DNA of 64,000 nucleotides from Diplonema papillatum (taxonomy: Eukaryota > Euglenozoa > Diplonemea > Diplonemida > Diplonemidae): contig JAPJBO010000109.1 of the NCBI GenBank assembly GCA_030068145.1, positions 1 through 64,000 of the forward strand, given 5' to 3'. A program made the translations under genes and the position numbers. The notes beneath the pieces are model-generated. The model saw nothing but the letters and a program-made list of their open reading frames with translations. It had not been told where the DNA came from and ran no database searches. How positions within the stretch are numbered: the stretch's first letter is position 1; the number at the start of each line of letters is the position of its first letter. This document shows positions 1 through 9,747 of this stretch, piece after piece.

Positions 1-199
1 TTATCATTTCTTTATAAAGATGGAGAAAAGTGAGCATGAACAGCCTTATGTGGCCTTATCCCTGTGTGGCTTCCCAAACTTGGAAGAACAATGCTTCGAA
101 AGAAACCCTCGTGTGAAGTCGAAGCTTCCACTACTAACTACTGAGACTTTCTTTGAAGGCCACAACTTCAGGGAGGTGAGCCTTTTCATTTCAATGTTG

Positions 200-2945
200 C
201 TCATCTGAGCTTCGGATTCCTGCGAGGGCTTCTTTGAATGAATCGGTAATGAATACACAAAAACGGGTACCCGCACCTCTCTCAGAACCTCTTCATTGAC
301 CCGCAAATTCGGATGCTTTTATTGTTTCCGCAAGAGACCCGCAAAACCACTCATTGAGAACCCCTGGGCCTCCCAAAGCCAGTCTCCTTCACTTCATGCT
401 CTACAGGGGCCATATTGCTGAAGGAACGTCATAAAACGCACGCGCCTTTTCCTGATGTATCTTCGAAACCCCGTCGAAAGAATCCTTGGGAATAATGTGA
501 GGCCAGTCTTTTTCACTTCCTGGTCTTTGGGGGCCATCTTGTTCAAGGAACGTCAAAAACGGCAATACGCGACCTTCTCCTGACGTCGAACTCGAGGGGC
601 CTTGTTCCCGAAGTTCCGACCCTCGAAAGAACATGGTTCGTCTTAGCGGTCAAGAATTGAAGAACATGAGTACCCATAGCACTGTCAGAACCTCTTGAAT
701 GACTTGCAATTCGCATGCTTTGACAGTTTCCGCAAGACGAGCTTTTCCAATCAACCAAACACACGGTCATTGATGACCAACCAATTGGGGAAACAACATC
801 TAAGACTGCCTGCGTCGGCCGCGCGTTGAGCACGTTTCCGAGGGACACCACGAGGAGGTGCAGGTCAGATTCTTGTCCCTCATGTAAGGAAACACGAGAT
901 ATGAGACCTTCTCGCTTTCAAAAAGGGGGGCTTGTACTTCCGAAGTTCTGACCATCGAAATAACACTGTTCGATATGAGCATCGAATTCCTGTGGGGGTT
1001 TCTTTGGATGCATCGGTCCGAAATGGAAGAAAACGGGTACCCATAGCTCTCTCACAACCTCTTCAATGACTCACAAATCCACATACCCTGATAGTTTCCA
1101 CACAAGACCCGCAGAACCACTCATCGATAACCCTTGGGCCCCAGAGGTCAGTCTTCTTCACTTCCTCGACTTTAGGTCATCTTGTTCAAGGAACGTCAAA
1201 AACGGCAATACGCGACCTTCGCCTGTTGTCGAATTCGGAGGGGCTTGTTCCCCGAAGTTCCGACCCTTAAAAGAATGATGTTTGTCTAAGCTTCGAATTC
1301 CTGTGAGGGCTTCTTTGGATGAATCGGTCAAAAATGGAAGAAGATGGGTACCCATAGCTCTCTCACAACCTCTTCAATGACTAGAAAATCCGCATACCCT
1401 GATTGTTTCCACACGAGACCCGCAGAACCACTCATCGATAACCCCTGGGCCTCCGGAGGCCAGTCTTCTTCTCAAAAACGGCAATACGCGACCTTCTCCT
1501 GATGTCGAATTCCCCGAAGTTCCGACCTTAAAAGAATGACGTTTGTCTGAGCTTAGAATTCCTGTGAGGGCTTCTTTGGATGCATCGGTCAAAAATGGAA
1601 GAAAATGGGTACCCATAGCTCTCTCACAACCTCTGCAATGACTAGAATCCGCATACCCTGATTGTTTCCACACGAGACCCGCAGAACCACTCATCGATAA
1701 CCCCTGGGCCTCCGGAGGCCAGTCTTCTTCACTTCCTGGTCTTTAGGGGCCATCTTGTTCAAGGAACGTCAAAAACGGCAATACGCGACCTTCTCCTGAT
1801 GTCGAATTCCCCGAAGTTCCGACCTTAAAAGAATGACGTTTGTCTGAGCTTAGAATTCCTGTGAGGGCTTCTTTGGATGCATCGGTCAAAAATGGAAGAA
1901 AACGGGTACCCATAGCTCTCTCACAACTTCTTCAATGACTCGCATATCCGCATACCTTCCACACGAGACCCGCAGAACCACTCATTGATAACCCCTGGGC
2001 CTCCGGAGGCCAGTCTTCTTCACTTCCTGGTCTTTAGGGGCCATCTTGTTCAAGGAACGTCAAAAACGGCAATATGCGACCTTCTCCTGTTGTCGAATTT
2101 GGGGGGAGCGTTTTCCCCGAAGTTCCGGCCCTTCAAAGAATGACGTTAGTCTGAGCTTCGAATTCCTGTGAGGGCTTCTTTGGATGAATCGGTCAAAAAC
2201 GGAAGAAAACGGGTACCCATAGCTCTCCCAAAACCTCTTCAATGACTCGCAAATCCGCATACCCTGATTGTTTCCACACGAGACCCGCAGAACCACTCAT
2301 CGATAACCCCTGGGCCTCCGGAGGCCAGTCTCCTCCACTTCACGGTCTTTAGTGGCCACCTTGCTGAAGGAACACCAAACAATTTAATATGCGACCATCC
2401 CCTGGTGTCGAATTCGGTGGGGCGTTCCCCGAAGTTCCGACCCTCGAAAGAACGTCGTTCGTCTGAGCTTCGAATTCCTGTGAGGGCTTCTTTGGATGAA
2501 TCGATCAAAAATCCAAGAAAATGAGTACCCATAGCTCTGTCAGAACCGCTTGAATGACTCGCAAATTCGCATGCTTTGACTGTTTCCCCAAGAAGAGCTT
2601 TTCCAATCAACCAAACACACGGTCATTGTTGACCAACCAACTGGGGAAACAATATCAAAGACTGCCTGCGTCGGCCGCGCGTTGAGCACGTTTCCGAGGG
2701 ACACCACGAGGAGGTGCAGGTCAGATTCTTGTCCCTCATGTAAAGAAACGCATGATAAGAGACCTTCTCCCTTTTCAAAACGGGGGGCTTGTACTGCCGA
2801 AGTTCCGACCGGCGAAAGAACACTGTTCGTATGAGCTCGAATTCCTGTGAGGGTTTCTTTGGATGAATCGGTCAAAAAATCGAGAAAACGGGTACCCATA
2901 GCTCTCCCAGAACCTCTTCAATGACTCGCAAGTGGGCATACCTTG
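200..2945. repeat. Degenerate ~300-bp tandem satellite array
   Basis: The phrase 'gaattcctgtgagggcttc' followed by 'tttggatgaatcggtc' recurs near 210, 980, 1290, 1550, 1850, 2155, 2467 and 2834, giving spacings of about 260 to 370 bp over most of the array. Between these anchors the order is constant: 'gggtacccatagctct', 'aatgactcgcaaatccgc', 'gagacccgcagaaccactcat', a 'ggcctccggaggcc' palindrome, and 'gttcaaggaacgtcaaaaacggcaatacgcgacc'-type text. A second motif (cgcgttgagcacgtttccga) occurs near 822 and 2677, suggesting a higher-order period of about 1.85 kb. Open frames across the array are short and share the repeat, so no gene is called. Confidence 0.85.
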
Positions 2946-3660
2946 GTTGGTGTCGCGCGAAACCTCAAAGACCAGCTTTTCGATCACCAAATTCGTCCGA
3001 CAATGTCGCCATTCATTGTGAACTTGTTCTTTGGTGCTAATTATTCCTGTTTTTGTTGCGTTTTTCGCTCTCTTTCGAGTCGGCCTCTTCACAAAGAGGC
3101 CGTATCTAGAAGGAAGGCTAAAAACACTGAGAATCAATCCAATCCACGAGGGGGCCCGCAGGGCAACCGAGTGCGGGTTTGCGGGTTTGCGGGGTTTTCA
3201 ACTGGGAGCATCGTACGGGAAACAAATGGGGCTAGGGGTGTGTTGGGCTAGTTCCTTTTCAATTTTCTCGTGGGATACGAGAAGAACCCTCTTCCTCCGC
3301 GTCCACCCGCGGGGAAGATCTTACACCCGAAGAGAAGTTCCTTCACCAAGCGGCCATGTCATTTTGCGAATCGGCGCTTGGAGTGAAGGAAAGTCTCTTG
3401 GGAGCAAGTCTCCTGGGAATAAAAATGCACCGCCGTACTGTTTCCAGACGTGTACCTGGTGCCTGGCCGGTGTTCCCCGTGTTTCGAATTCTTTTTAACA
3501 CAAACAGCAAATGTGTGCCCCCCTCTATCTCTTCCAATCAGGCTTGGCAACACAGGACCCCCAAAGAACGCGCAGAATGGGAAGCAAAAGGATGAGTGGT
3601 GGGAGTCCTGTGTGTCTAGGGGCTTGTCTCTCACTCAAGGCTTTTTGTTGGCTGGCTTGC
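2946..3660. other. Spacer with duplicated block; no gene
   Basis: The block 2950-3195, with 'tttcgagtcggcctcttcac' and 'cacgagggggcccgcagggc', recurs at about 6700-6940. The rest, 3200-3660, has only short overlapping open frames in several phases and no recognisable domain. Confidence 0.5.
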
Positions 3661-3980
3661 TGGCTGCTGCCTTGCTGGTGCTGACTTGCTGGTGCTGACT
3701 TGCTGTTGCTGACTTGCTGGGTGCTGACTTGCTGGTGCTGACTTGCTGGTGCTGACTTGCTGGTGCTGACTTGCTGGTGCTGACTTGCTGGTGCTGACTT
3801 GCTGGTGCTGACTTGCTGGTGCTGACTTGCTGGTGCTGACTTGCTGGGTGCTGGCCTGGGTGGGTGTCTGCTGGTACTGCGCTGCCTGCTATGTGCTTCC
3901 TGCTGGTGCCTGCGTGTGCTGCCTGCCGTTGGTGCTGCCTGCCGTTGGTGCTGCCTGCTGCTGGTGCTGGCTGGTGCTCC
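3661..3980. repeat. 14-bp minisatellite (gctgacttgctggt)n
   Basis: About a dozen head-to-tail copies of a 14-bp unit run from about 3675 to 3855, then decay into 'gctgcctgccgttggt' and similar text to about 3980. Frames through it give only Leu/Cys/Ala runs, so it is non-coding. Confidence 0.9.
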
Positions 3981-4490
3981 TGCTATTTTTTTTTTAAAAA
4001 CTTGAAAATTCGAAAAATATACCCAAGTATCACAGTCCCCGTGCCAAAGATTGTTGCTATGCGTGTGCTTTGTCTGTCTCTAATCTGCCCAAAACTTCCA
4101 CCGATTAGGGATCATCAGAACTATGAACACGCAGACCTCGAAAGGTTTGCTTCCTCCTGTTTTGTTTCCACTGCGGTTAGCCACATACAATGTCGTGAGA
4201 CAAAGTTTTTTCGGCCAGTTGCGAGGAACTGCCTGCAGGAGTTGCTCAAAGCATGAACGTCAAGGACGCTCAACAAAGCCTATGGAGGGGCTCGCATCTG
4301 ATCCAAAATGCTGGCATAGTGACACGGGTTGATCTTGCTGACTGGCTCGACAGGTACTCCCGCGTTGCAAAGTGCAGCTTCCTTTCAACCCTTCAAAGAT
4401 AGGACAAAGCACGCACACAAGAGACAACCAATAGCCATTTTCCCCTCCCCCATCCTTCCTCCCAATGTTTTGGGTTCCTGGTTTGGTTCT
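3981..4490. other. No gene seen
   Basis: Unique-looking sequence with an oligo-T run near 3987. Short open frames only, none with a recognisable domain or splice pattern. Confidence 0.4.
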
Positions 4491-4539
4491 GCTGATGCTG
4501 TGCTGCTTCTGCTGCTACTTCTGCTGCTGCTGCTTCTGC

Positions 4540-4570
<31 letters not shown>

Positions 4571-4625
4571 TCTGCTCCTTCTCCCCCTGCTGGTGCTTCA
4601 GTCTTGCTGATGTTTCTGCTGCTAC
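4491..4625. repeat. CTG/CTT-rich triplet tract
   Basis: Runs of tgctgctgcttctgctgc type. Translations are poly-Leu, poly-Cys or poly-Gln depending on frame, as expected from a triplet repeat, so none is taken as coding. Confidence 0.9.
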
Positions 4626-5010
4626 AAAAAAAAATGCGAATGAGTGGAAACCCCATGTGCTGACAACGGTGGCTACCTGTTCTTTGGGCCAAAAGGGGCC
4701 TGCCATGCCAGCACTGGGACATCTTTTCATTTCTTTACATTCATTTCTTTAAAATAAGAAGAAAAGTGTGGACAAAAGGCTTAAAGCAACCTTCTCTTGA
4801 CTTCGATGGGGTTTGACCTGTGTTTGGTGCTGGTGCTGCTCTTGCTCCTGCTTCTCTTGTTGCCTTTCATCGAAGCTGTGAAACTCTCTCAAAAGCTGCA
4901 GTAAACGACCCTCCCCCTTCGAAATGGAAAGGCTTGCATTTTTCATCGAAGCCCCGATTCGCAAACTTCGTCTGTGTTTTAATTTCCTGTTTAGGTTTCT
5001 TTGAAACGAA
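4626..5010. other. No gene seen
   Basis: Spacer between triplet tracts. A stretch near 4860-4990 ('gaagctgtgaaactctc', then 'cttcgtctgtgttttgatttcctgttt'-like text) recurs loosely at about 5100-5240, so this is a decayed local duplication. Confidence 0.4.
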
Positions 5011-5470
5011 AGTTGCTGTCTGCCTTGCTGCTGCCTTGCTCCTCCTCTTGCTGCTCTTCTTGCTGCTACTCTTGCTCCTGCTGCTCTGCTGCCTTTCTCC
5101 GAAGCTGTGGAATTCTCGCAAAACCAAACACTGCAGTCAAGGACCTTCGCTTGCAAAGACTGCTTTCATTGCAAGCTCCGATTTCCTTCTTAAGCGCTTC
5201 AAACAAACTTCGTCTGTGTTTTGATTTTCTGTTTATGTTTATTTGAATTCAAAGCTCCTATCCTGTCTGCTGCCTTCTGTTGGTGCTCTTCCTCCTGCTG
5301 ATTAACCGCTGCTGTCTTGCTCTGGCTGCCTTGCTGCTGCTGCCTTGCCTGCTGCTGCTGCTTGCTGCTGCTGCCTTGCTGCTGCTGCCTGCTGCCTTGC
5401 CTGCTGCTGCTGCTTGCTGCTTGCTGCTGCTGCTGCTTGCTGCTGCTGCCGCTGCTGCTTTTTTTTACGC
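5011..5470. repeat. CTG/CTC-rich triplet tracts
   Basis: Two tracts, about 5015-5095 and 5270-5465. The second is almost pure (CTG)n with interspersed TTG and CTT and ends in an oligo-T run. Confidence 0.9.
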
Positions 5471-6460
5471 CTGGGAAGAGTAGGTGCACAGCTCGGAGGC
5501 CAGATACGAAGTTAGGGGCTTTCACCCACAGCAAAGGAACTGCTTGCCTTGGCCGCGTTTCGAAAAACACGTTTCCAGGGGACACCGCGAGGAGGTGGCA
5601 AGTCAGATTTTGTCCCCCAACCCCAAGACCACCCATTGAGAATTCTTTTTTTTTTTTGGAAGAATCGCACGGGGGCCTTCGAGGCAAACTGGGAAAAATG
5701 GGCAAGACAAGCAAGTTCCAAAAGGGGAAGTTCAAATACTTCGTTTGTGGGCCGACACTCGGGTATTCTCCGGTGTCTTTTCGATTGGTGTGACTCAGTC
5801 CCTCCTGCTGCAAATTTTGTGAAATGCAGGAGTGGACTTGTCACAGCCAACCGCACAGACAGCCTTGATTTTTTTTTAAACACCAGGCCGTACAGTTTGC
5901 CAGACAAGAAACCTGGTGCCTGACCTGGTGGGTTCTCCGGGTTCACTTCTTCACAACGAAAAACGGCACAACCACGAACACAGACAGGCGCGGTTTGAAC
6001 CCGCACCAGTTGCACACTGCAACCGGCGCCTGCCCCACGGCACTGGGGACTCAGAAAAACGAAAGGAGAGTCGGCTAAGGGCCTGGAAAGGCCGCGGCTC
6101 AGCCACAAGCCGCCACCTGTCACTCAGACTGGGGCCAACTAATTCAAAAAACCGGGGGCACATTGGTAACCATCCCGATTTTACCCCGCCTTCACGATGA
6201 GAGGGCCACAAGGGAGTCAAACTTGGCAAGGCTCACCTGGAAGGTGCCTCTTTGCACCGCCCCCCCCGTTCCTGCTGGGCAGCTTGGGGCAGGATCTTTT
6301 ACGCCCGGGAAGGGTAGGTGCGCAGCTCGGACGCCAGATACGAAGTAAGGGGCTTTCACCCACAGCAAAGGTACTGCTTGCCTTGGCCGCGTTTCGAAAA
6401 ACACGTTTCCAGGGGACACCGCGAGGAGGTGGCAAGTCAGATTTTGTCCCCCAACACTGT
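5471..6460. repeat. Duplicated ~150-bp block and spacer
   Basis: The segment 5471-5620 (from 'tttacgcctgggaagagtag' to 'cagattttgtcccccaac') is repeated almost exactly at 6299-6452. The ~680 bp between the copies has no supported gene; a tRNA-like B box near 5985 on the minus strand does not fold as a tRNA. Confidence 0.8.
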
Positions 6461-6940
6461 TCGCATGAGCTCCGAATTCCTGTGAGACACCGAAAACGTG
6501 ATAGGCAACTGTTGCATGTCGAAATGGGGGGGGCACGTTCTCCCGAAGTTGCGACCCTTGAAAGAACGTCGTTCGTAGGAGCTTCGAATTCCTGTGACGG
6601 TTTCGTTGGATGCATCGGTCAAAATATCAACAAAAATATGTACCCATAGCTCTGTCAGAACCTTATCGCTGACTCGTAACTTCACATACCTTGACTGCTT
6701 CCACACGAACTCTCGAACACCAGATTTTTCAAGCACAACTCCGACCCGAACCATCTTGTGAATTTCTTTTCTTCTTCTAGTTCCTGTTTGCGTTGTGTGT
6801 GCTGAATCCTGTTTTCTTTCGAGTCGGCCTCTTCACACAAGAGGCCGAACCTGGACAAGAAGGCCCACATCGAAGCACTAAGAATCCATCAAATGCACGA
6901 GGGGGCCCGCAGGGCCACCGAGTGCGGGTTTGCGGGGCTC
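6461..6940. repeat. Detached satellite monomer plus duplicated block
   Basis: 6465-6690 repeats the ~300-bp satellite of the first 3 kb ('gcttcgaattcctgtgacgg', 'gtacccatagctctgtcaga'), and 6700-6940 repeats the block seen at 2950-3195. The two ends of the 0-7 kb region are therefore parts of one repeat family. Confidence 0.8.
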
Positions 6941-7444
6941 AGACGACACTTGGCTCCGCATGCATCTCATTTCAGGCGTGCAGAACCTCAAGTGCTTCGT
7001 TAAGTCTTGCGCCCTGCGGAAGGTATCCCCGCACCGTTTGCACTCATTTTCCCGCCTGGGAAAGGAACGGTGTGCTTCGGGTTCTTTCAGACTAGTTATG
7101 TCGACTCGCTGCACTTTTTGGTTGAAAGCCGCCAAGAACTTCGGCTTGTTCACTGGGAGTATGCTGATGTTCCTGTAGTGTTCATCACGCAGACTGACGA
7201 AGTGGGTGTCCAAGATGCTGGGCGGTGACTTCGTATAGCAAAACCAATGCATGGTTCTTCTGCAAACAACGAGAACGTTCACGTTCAAAACCGCGCAGGC
7301 TGCAACGAACGAAAGGTACGTCATGCAGCTCTTGCCGTCTGCCGCATGCCTCTGTGCGTCGGCAACGTCGGAGGATGTCAGGTTGCTGGCTTCAACGAAC
7401 TGATCCCGTCGGTCCTTGAGCTTCTCTGCCACCCGCTGGCGCAA
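6878..7444 (-). pseudogene. OTU-like cysteine peptidase C-terminal half with C2HC zinc finger (fragment)
   Basis: The minus-strand frame shows a hydrophobic strand pattern 'NVNVLVVCRRTMHWFCYT' and then 'SLRDEHYRNISIL', which resembles the end of an OTU deubiquitinase fold where the catalytic His sits in an H-Y pair. It is followed by 'ECKRCGDTFRRAQDLTKHL', continuing to a Cys, which reads as a C-x2-C-x12-H-x4-C zinc finger. The OTU catalytic Cys block would lie upstream but is not visible; the frame degrades toward a G-rich run near 7470. The downstream end runs into repeat sequence duplicated at 3.1 kb. OTU plus zinc finger next to repeats suggests a mobile-element protein rather than a host gene. 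The family call is tentative. Confidence 0.4.
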
Positions 7445-7759
7445 CCCTTGGATCTTGTCATCAACCTCTTTCTGGGGGGCGGGTTTTTGTGGGGGGTGGG
7501 TTTTTTTTTTTTAAGGTTGAGAATGAACCTGGTAGGGGTTGGTTGTTTATGATATGCGGGCAAAGTGCAAAACACCAATGAGCAGGGCATAAACAAAAAG
7601 GTTCAAATTTGAATTAAATGCGCTTCTGTGGGCCGGTTCCCCGGCGGCACAGTTAGGCATCAATCAACGGATGATGTTGAGATGCATTGAATAAACGTGT
7701 GGAGAGCGCAGGCGTCGACACGCGCTATCGTACAGCGCGCGCTATGCGGGCAGACGGCG
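7445..7759. other. Spacer, no gene
   Basis: Contains G-rich and T-rich runs (7468-7512) and a short palindromic stretch near 7715-7745. No supported coding. Confidence 0.4.
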
Positions 7760-8640
7760 TGCGGAATGAGCCTATTGACTCGCCCACACCAGCGAGGCCA
7801 AAGAGGCACAGGGAGGTTTTCGTGATGTCGCTCAGTGCGACGTTCACAGCCTGCCTCATCTTTGGTGCCCAGACCGTCGGTGCAGTTGTGGCCACTTCAA
7901 CGGAGCTCAGTTGCGACTCAACACAAGAGTTTGCCGTCTCTAACGAGGTCTGCGAGATTCATCTTGTTACCGATGACTCCGGCCACCAGGTTCAAGTGCA
8001 AGTTTGCGATGTTCAGACCACTGTGCAGGTGTCGTTTCAAGAGATGAACACAACATTCTGCATAGTAGCAAGAACAAACAGCTCACAAGCAAATGGCACT
8101 CTCATCGCACAACCAATCCCGGTCACCTACATGGCCACCGTTGCGGTGAATCTTTTGTCTCCTTCTGTTTTTCTTCGGTCCCTCTTTCCGTTCTTACAAA
8201 GGAAAAAAAAATCTCCCCATCGGTGCTGGCGTGGACCCCTTTCGCAGCAAGGCCAAAGACAGGAACAACAGAAGCCAGCACATGGGTACTTCACTGGCTT
8301 ACCGTTAAAAAAAAAAAAAAAAAAAGTGAACGTGGGCGCTGAGGAGATATACACTACTTCATCCATTGCCTACAAGACCTACACTACTGAACATGGTGGC
8401 AACTATGAATGGTGCCACAAAGACCTCGGAATTGCTTCACCCGAGGCCTGCGACTCCGGCAGTCAGCCACTTCAGTGTGACAGAAATTGTTGCAACTTCG
8501 CAACTCCTACCGTTTGCGTCGACAATCTCGCACATTCGCCCACAATGCTTGCCCTAATCCCTGCGTTTCTCTTTGCTGTGGTCGAAATGACCGTACACCA
8601 CCAAAACGGGCTCGTGTACTACACCGTTCAGTCAACTCGG
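7760..8640 (+). pseudogene. Virus-like glycoprotein segment, copy A (fossil)
   Basis: Matches copies B and C from 'gcggaatgagcctattgact' onward. Features of the shared segment: a basic stretch (ARPKRHRE), a hydrophobic internal-signal-like stretch ending near 'GAVVATS', and then a Cys-rich ectodomain with several N-x-S/T sites. Basic tail, hydrophobic signal, Cys-rich ectodomain is the layout seen at Gn/Gc-type junctions of viral envelope polyproteins. The copy ends abruptly at 8640, where a LINE fragment abuts; copy D shows a different continuation at the same point. Family beyond 'viral envelope-like' is not assigned. Confidence 0.5.
8151..8325 (+). mobile_element. 175-bp poly(A)-ended retro-insertion in glycoprotein copy A
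   Basis: A 175-bp block ending in ~19 A residues is flanked by the pentamer gtgaa (8146-8150 and 8326-8330), the signature of a LINE-mobilised insertion with target-site duplication. The same insertion, at the same site, is in copy B (12702-12876) and copy C (14171-14345), and its 3' end is in copy D. It therefore predates the amplification of the segment. The sequence is not recognised as a known SINE. Confidence 0.7.
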
Positions 8641-9679
8641 ACCTCGAGCACAGAGACCGAACTGGCGGCAATGATGCTGTTGGCAACCGTGCTGAGACGG
8701 TGGGATGTCGCCCCCGAGAGGGTTTCGTGGTACAGCGACAGCGAAGCGGCCATCCTGCGAATCCGCCGAAAGGAGCCCGGTGACCCCGTGGCAGGCGTGG
8801 TCGGCGAGTATGAGCAGTGCCTCCGATGGGGTAAGGGACACGCCGACAACACCGACATCAACGGCGCAGATGAGGCGGCGACGCGGGCCCTCCAGGAGAG
8901 ACTTCCGGTTCTGGACGTTGAGCTCCTGTATCGGAAGAACGGGGTAAGAGCCGTTTGCTGTTACGCCGCAGAGGACTTCCCGCAGCTGGAGAGCCCCATT
9001 CGGTACGTGAAGCGCGTGTGGCAGTACAGCCGGACAAAGACGGCGACGAGGAGCATACGGGAACTTGCGTCGGCGGAGACAACGAAGGGGAGTACGCTCC
9101 GCTCCCTCGAAGCACTGCCCGGCGCCGTGGACCTCTTGCAAGCGATTATCCGGCGAGCGGTGATGCCGCGAGCCACCCGGATCGCCTGCAAGCGGTGCGC
9201 GGCGCTGGCCAACGCGCAACACGTCCTGCTCGCAGATGATGCGACGCACAACGAAGTGTCCGACATCCGTCACGCATACCCCACCGACCCGCCACAACTG
9301 AAGGGACTGCTCGCGGACTTTGCAAAGAAACGAAGAGACACGATCCGGCACGTGGCGAAACGCGTGAAGGTCCTGTGCGACGACCCGTTAGCGGCACGGT
9401 GGTCCTCGCTAGTTTTGAGATATCTCGAGTAAATCAGCACTGCGTCTTGTGTGGGGGGCAACGGAAGAGGAAGAAGTGGAAAGAGAAGGGATCGGAGCGG
9501 TAGGGAAAAGGGAGAGTGAATGACTAACGATATCAACGGAAGGAGAAAAAAAAAAAAAAAAACGCTAACCCAAACAACTTCCGCCGGTAGAGAAACCTCG
9601 CCTAAAGAAATCAACTGCCTTCGGGTAGGCTAGTCTGACACTAGTTGTCGTCGGGAAAAAAAAAAAAAAAAAAAAAAAA
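8641..9679 (+). mobile_element. LINE 3' fragment with RNase H domain and poly(A)
   Basis: The frame to the stop at 9430-9432 carries RNase H hallmarks: 'TETELAAM' (Glu), 'WYSDSEAAIL' (Asp) and 'GHADNTDINGADEAA' (terminal Asp in N-G-A-D). About 150 residues later comes 'CKRCAALANAQH' with further His, like the Cys/His region at the end of I- and R1-type LINE ORFs. An untranslated tail follows and ends in ~24 A residues at 9656-9679. Reverse transcriptase is absent, so it is 5'-truncated. The upstream open frame is a chance fusion with the viral segment. Its poly(A) abuts the same 'gtgaacgtgggcgctgag' text that follows the poly(A) of the 175-bp insertion, which suggests recombination between A tracts. 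Confidence 0.75.
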
Positions 9680-9747
9680 GTGAACGTGGGCGCTGAGGAG
9701 ATGTACACTACTTCATCCATTGCCTACAAGACCTACACTACTGAACC
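9680..9747 (+). pseudogene. Glycoprotein scrap between LINE tail and polymerase
   Basis: 9680-9746 repeats the glycoprotein text that follows the poly(A) in the other copies ('gtgaacgtgggcgctgagga', 'tacactactgaac') and then switches to the polymerase region. It marks a rearrangement junction in the fossil locus. Confidence 0.75.

Noticed and set aside
4329-5800. Poly-Leu, poly-Cys and poly-Gln open frames
   Set aside because: All come from CTG/CAG triplet tracts read in different frames; composition artefacts.
5960-6020. Possible tRNA on the minus strand
   Set aside because: Only a B-box-like 'ggttcaaacc'; no acceptor, D or anticodon arm.
7687-9432. A 581-codon plus-strand open frame
   Set aside because: It is a chance fusion of a fossil viral segment, a poly(A) insertion and a LINE RNase H fragment; no single gene.
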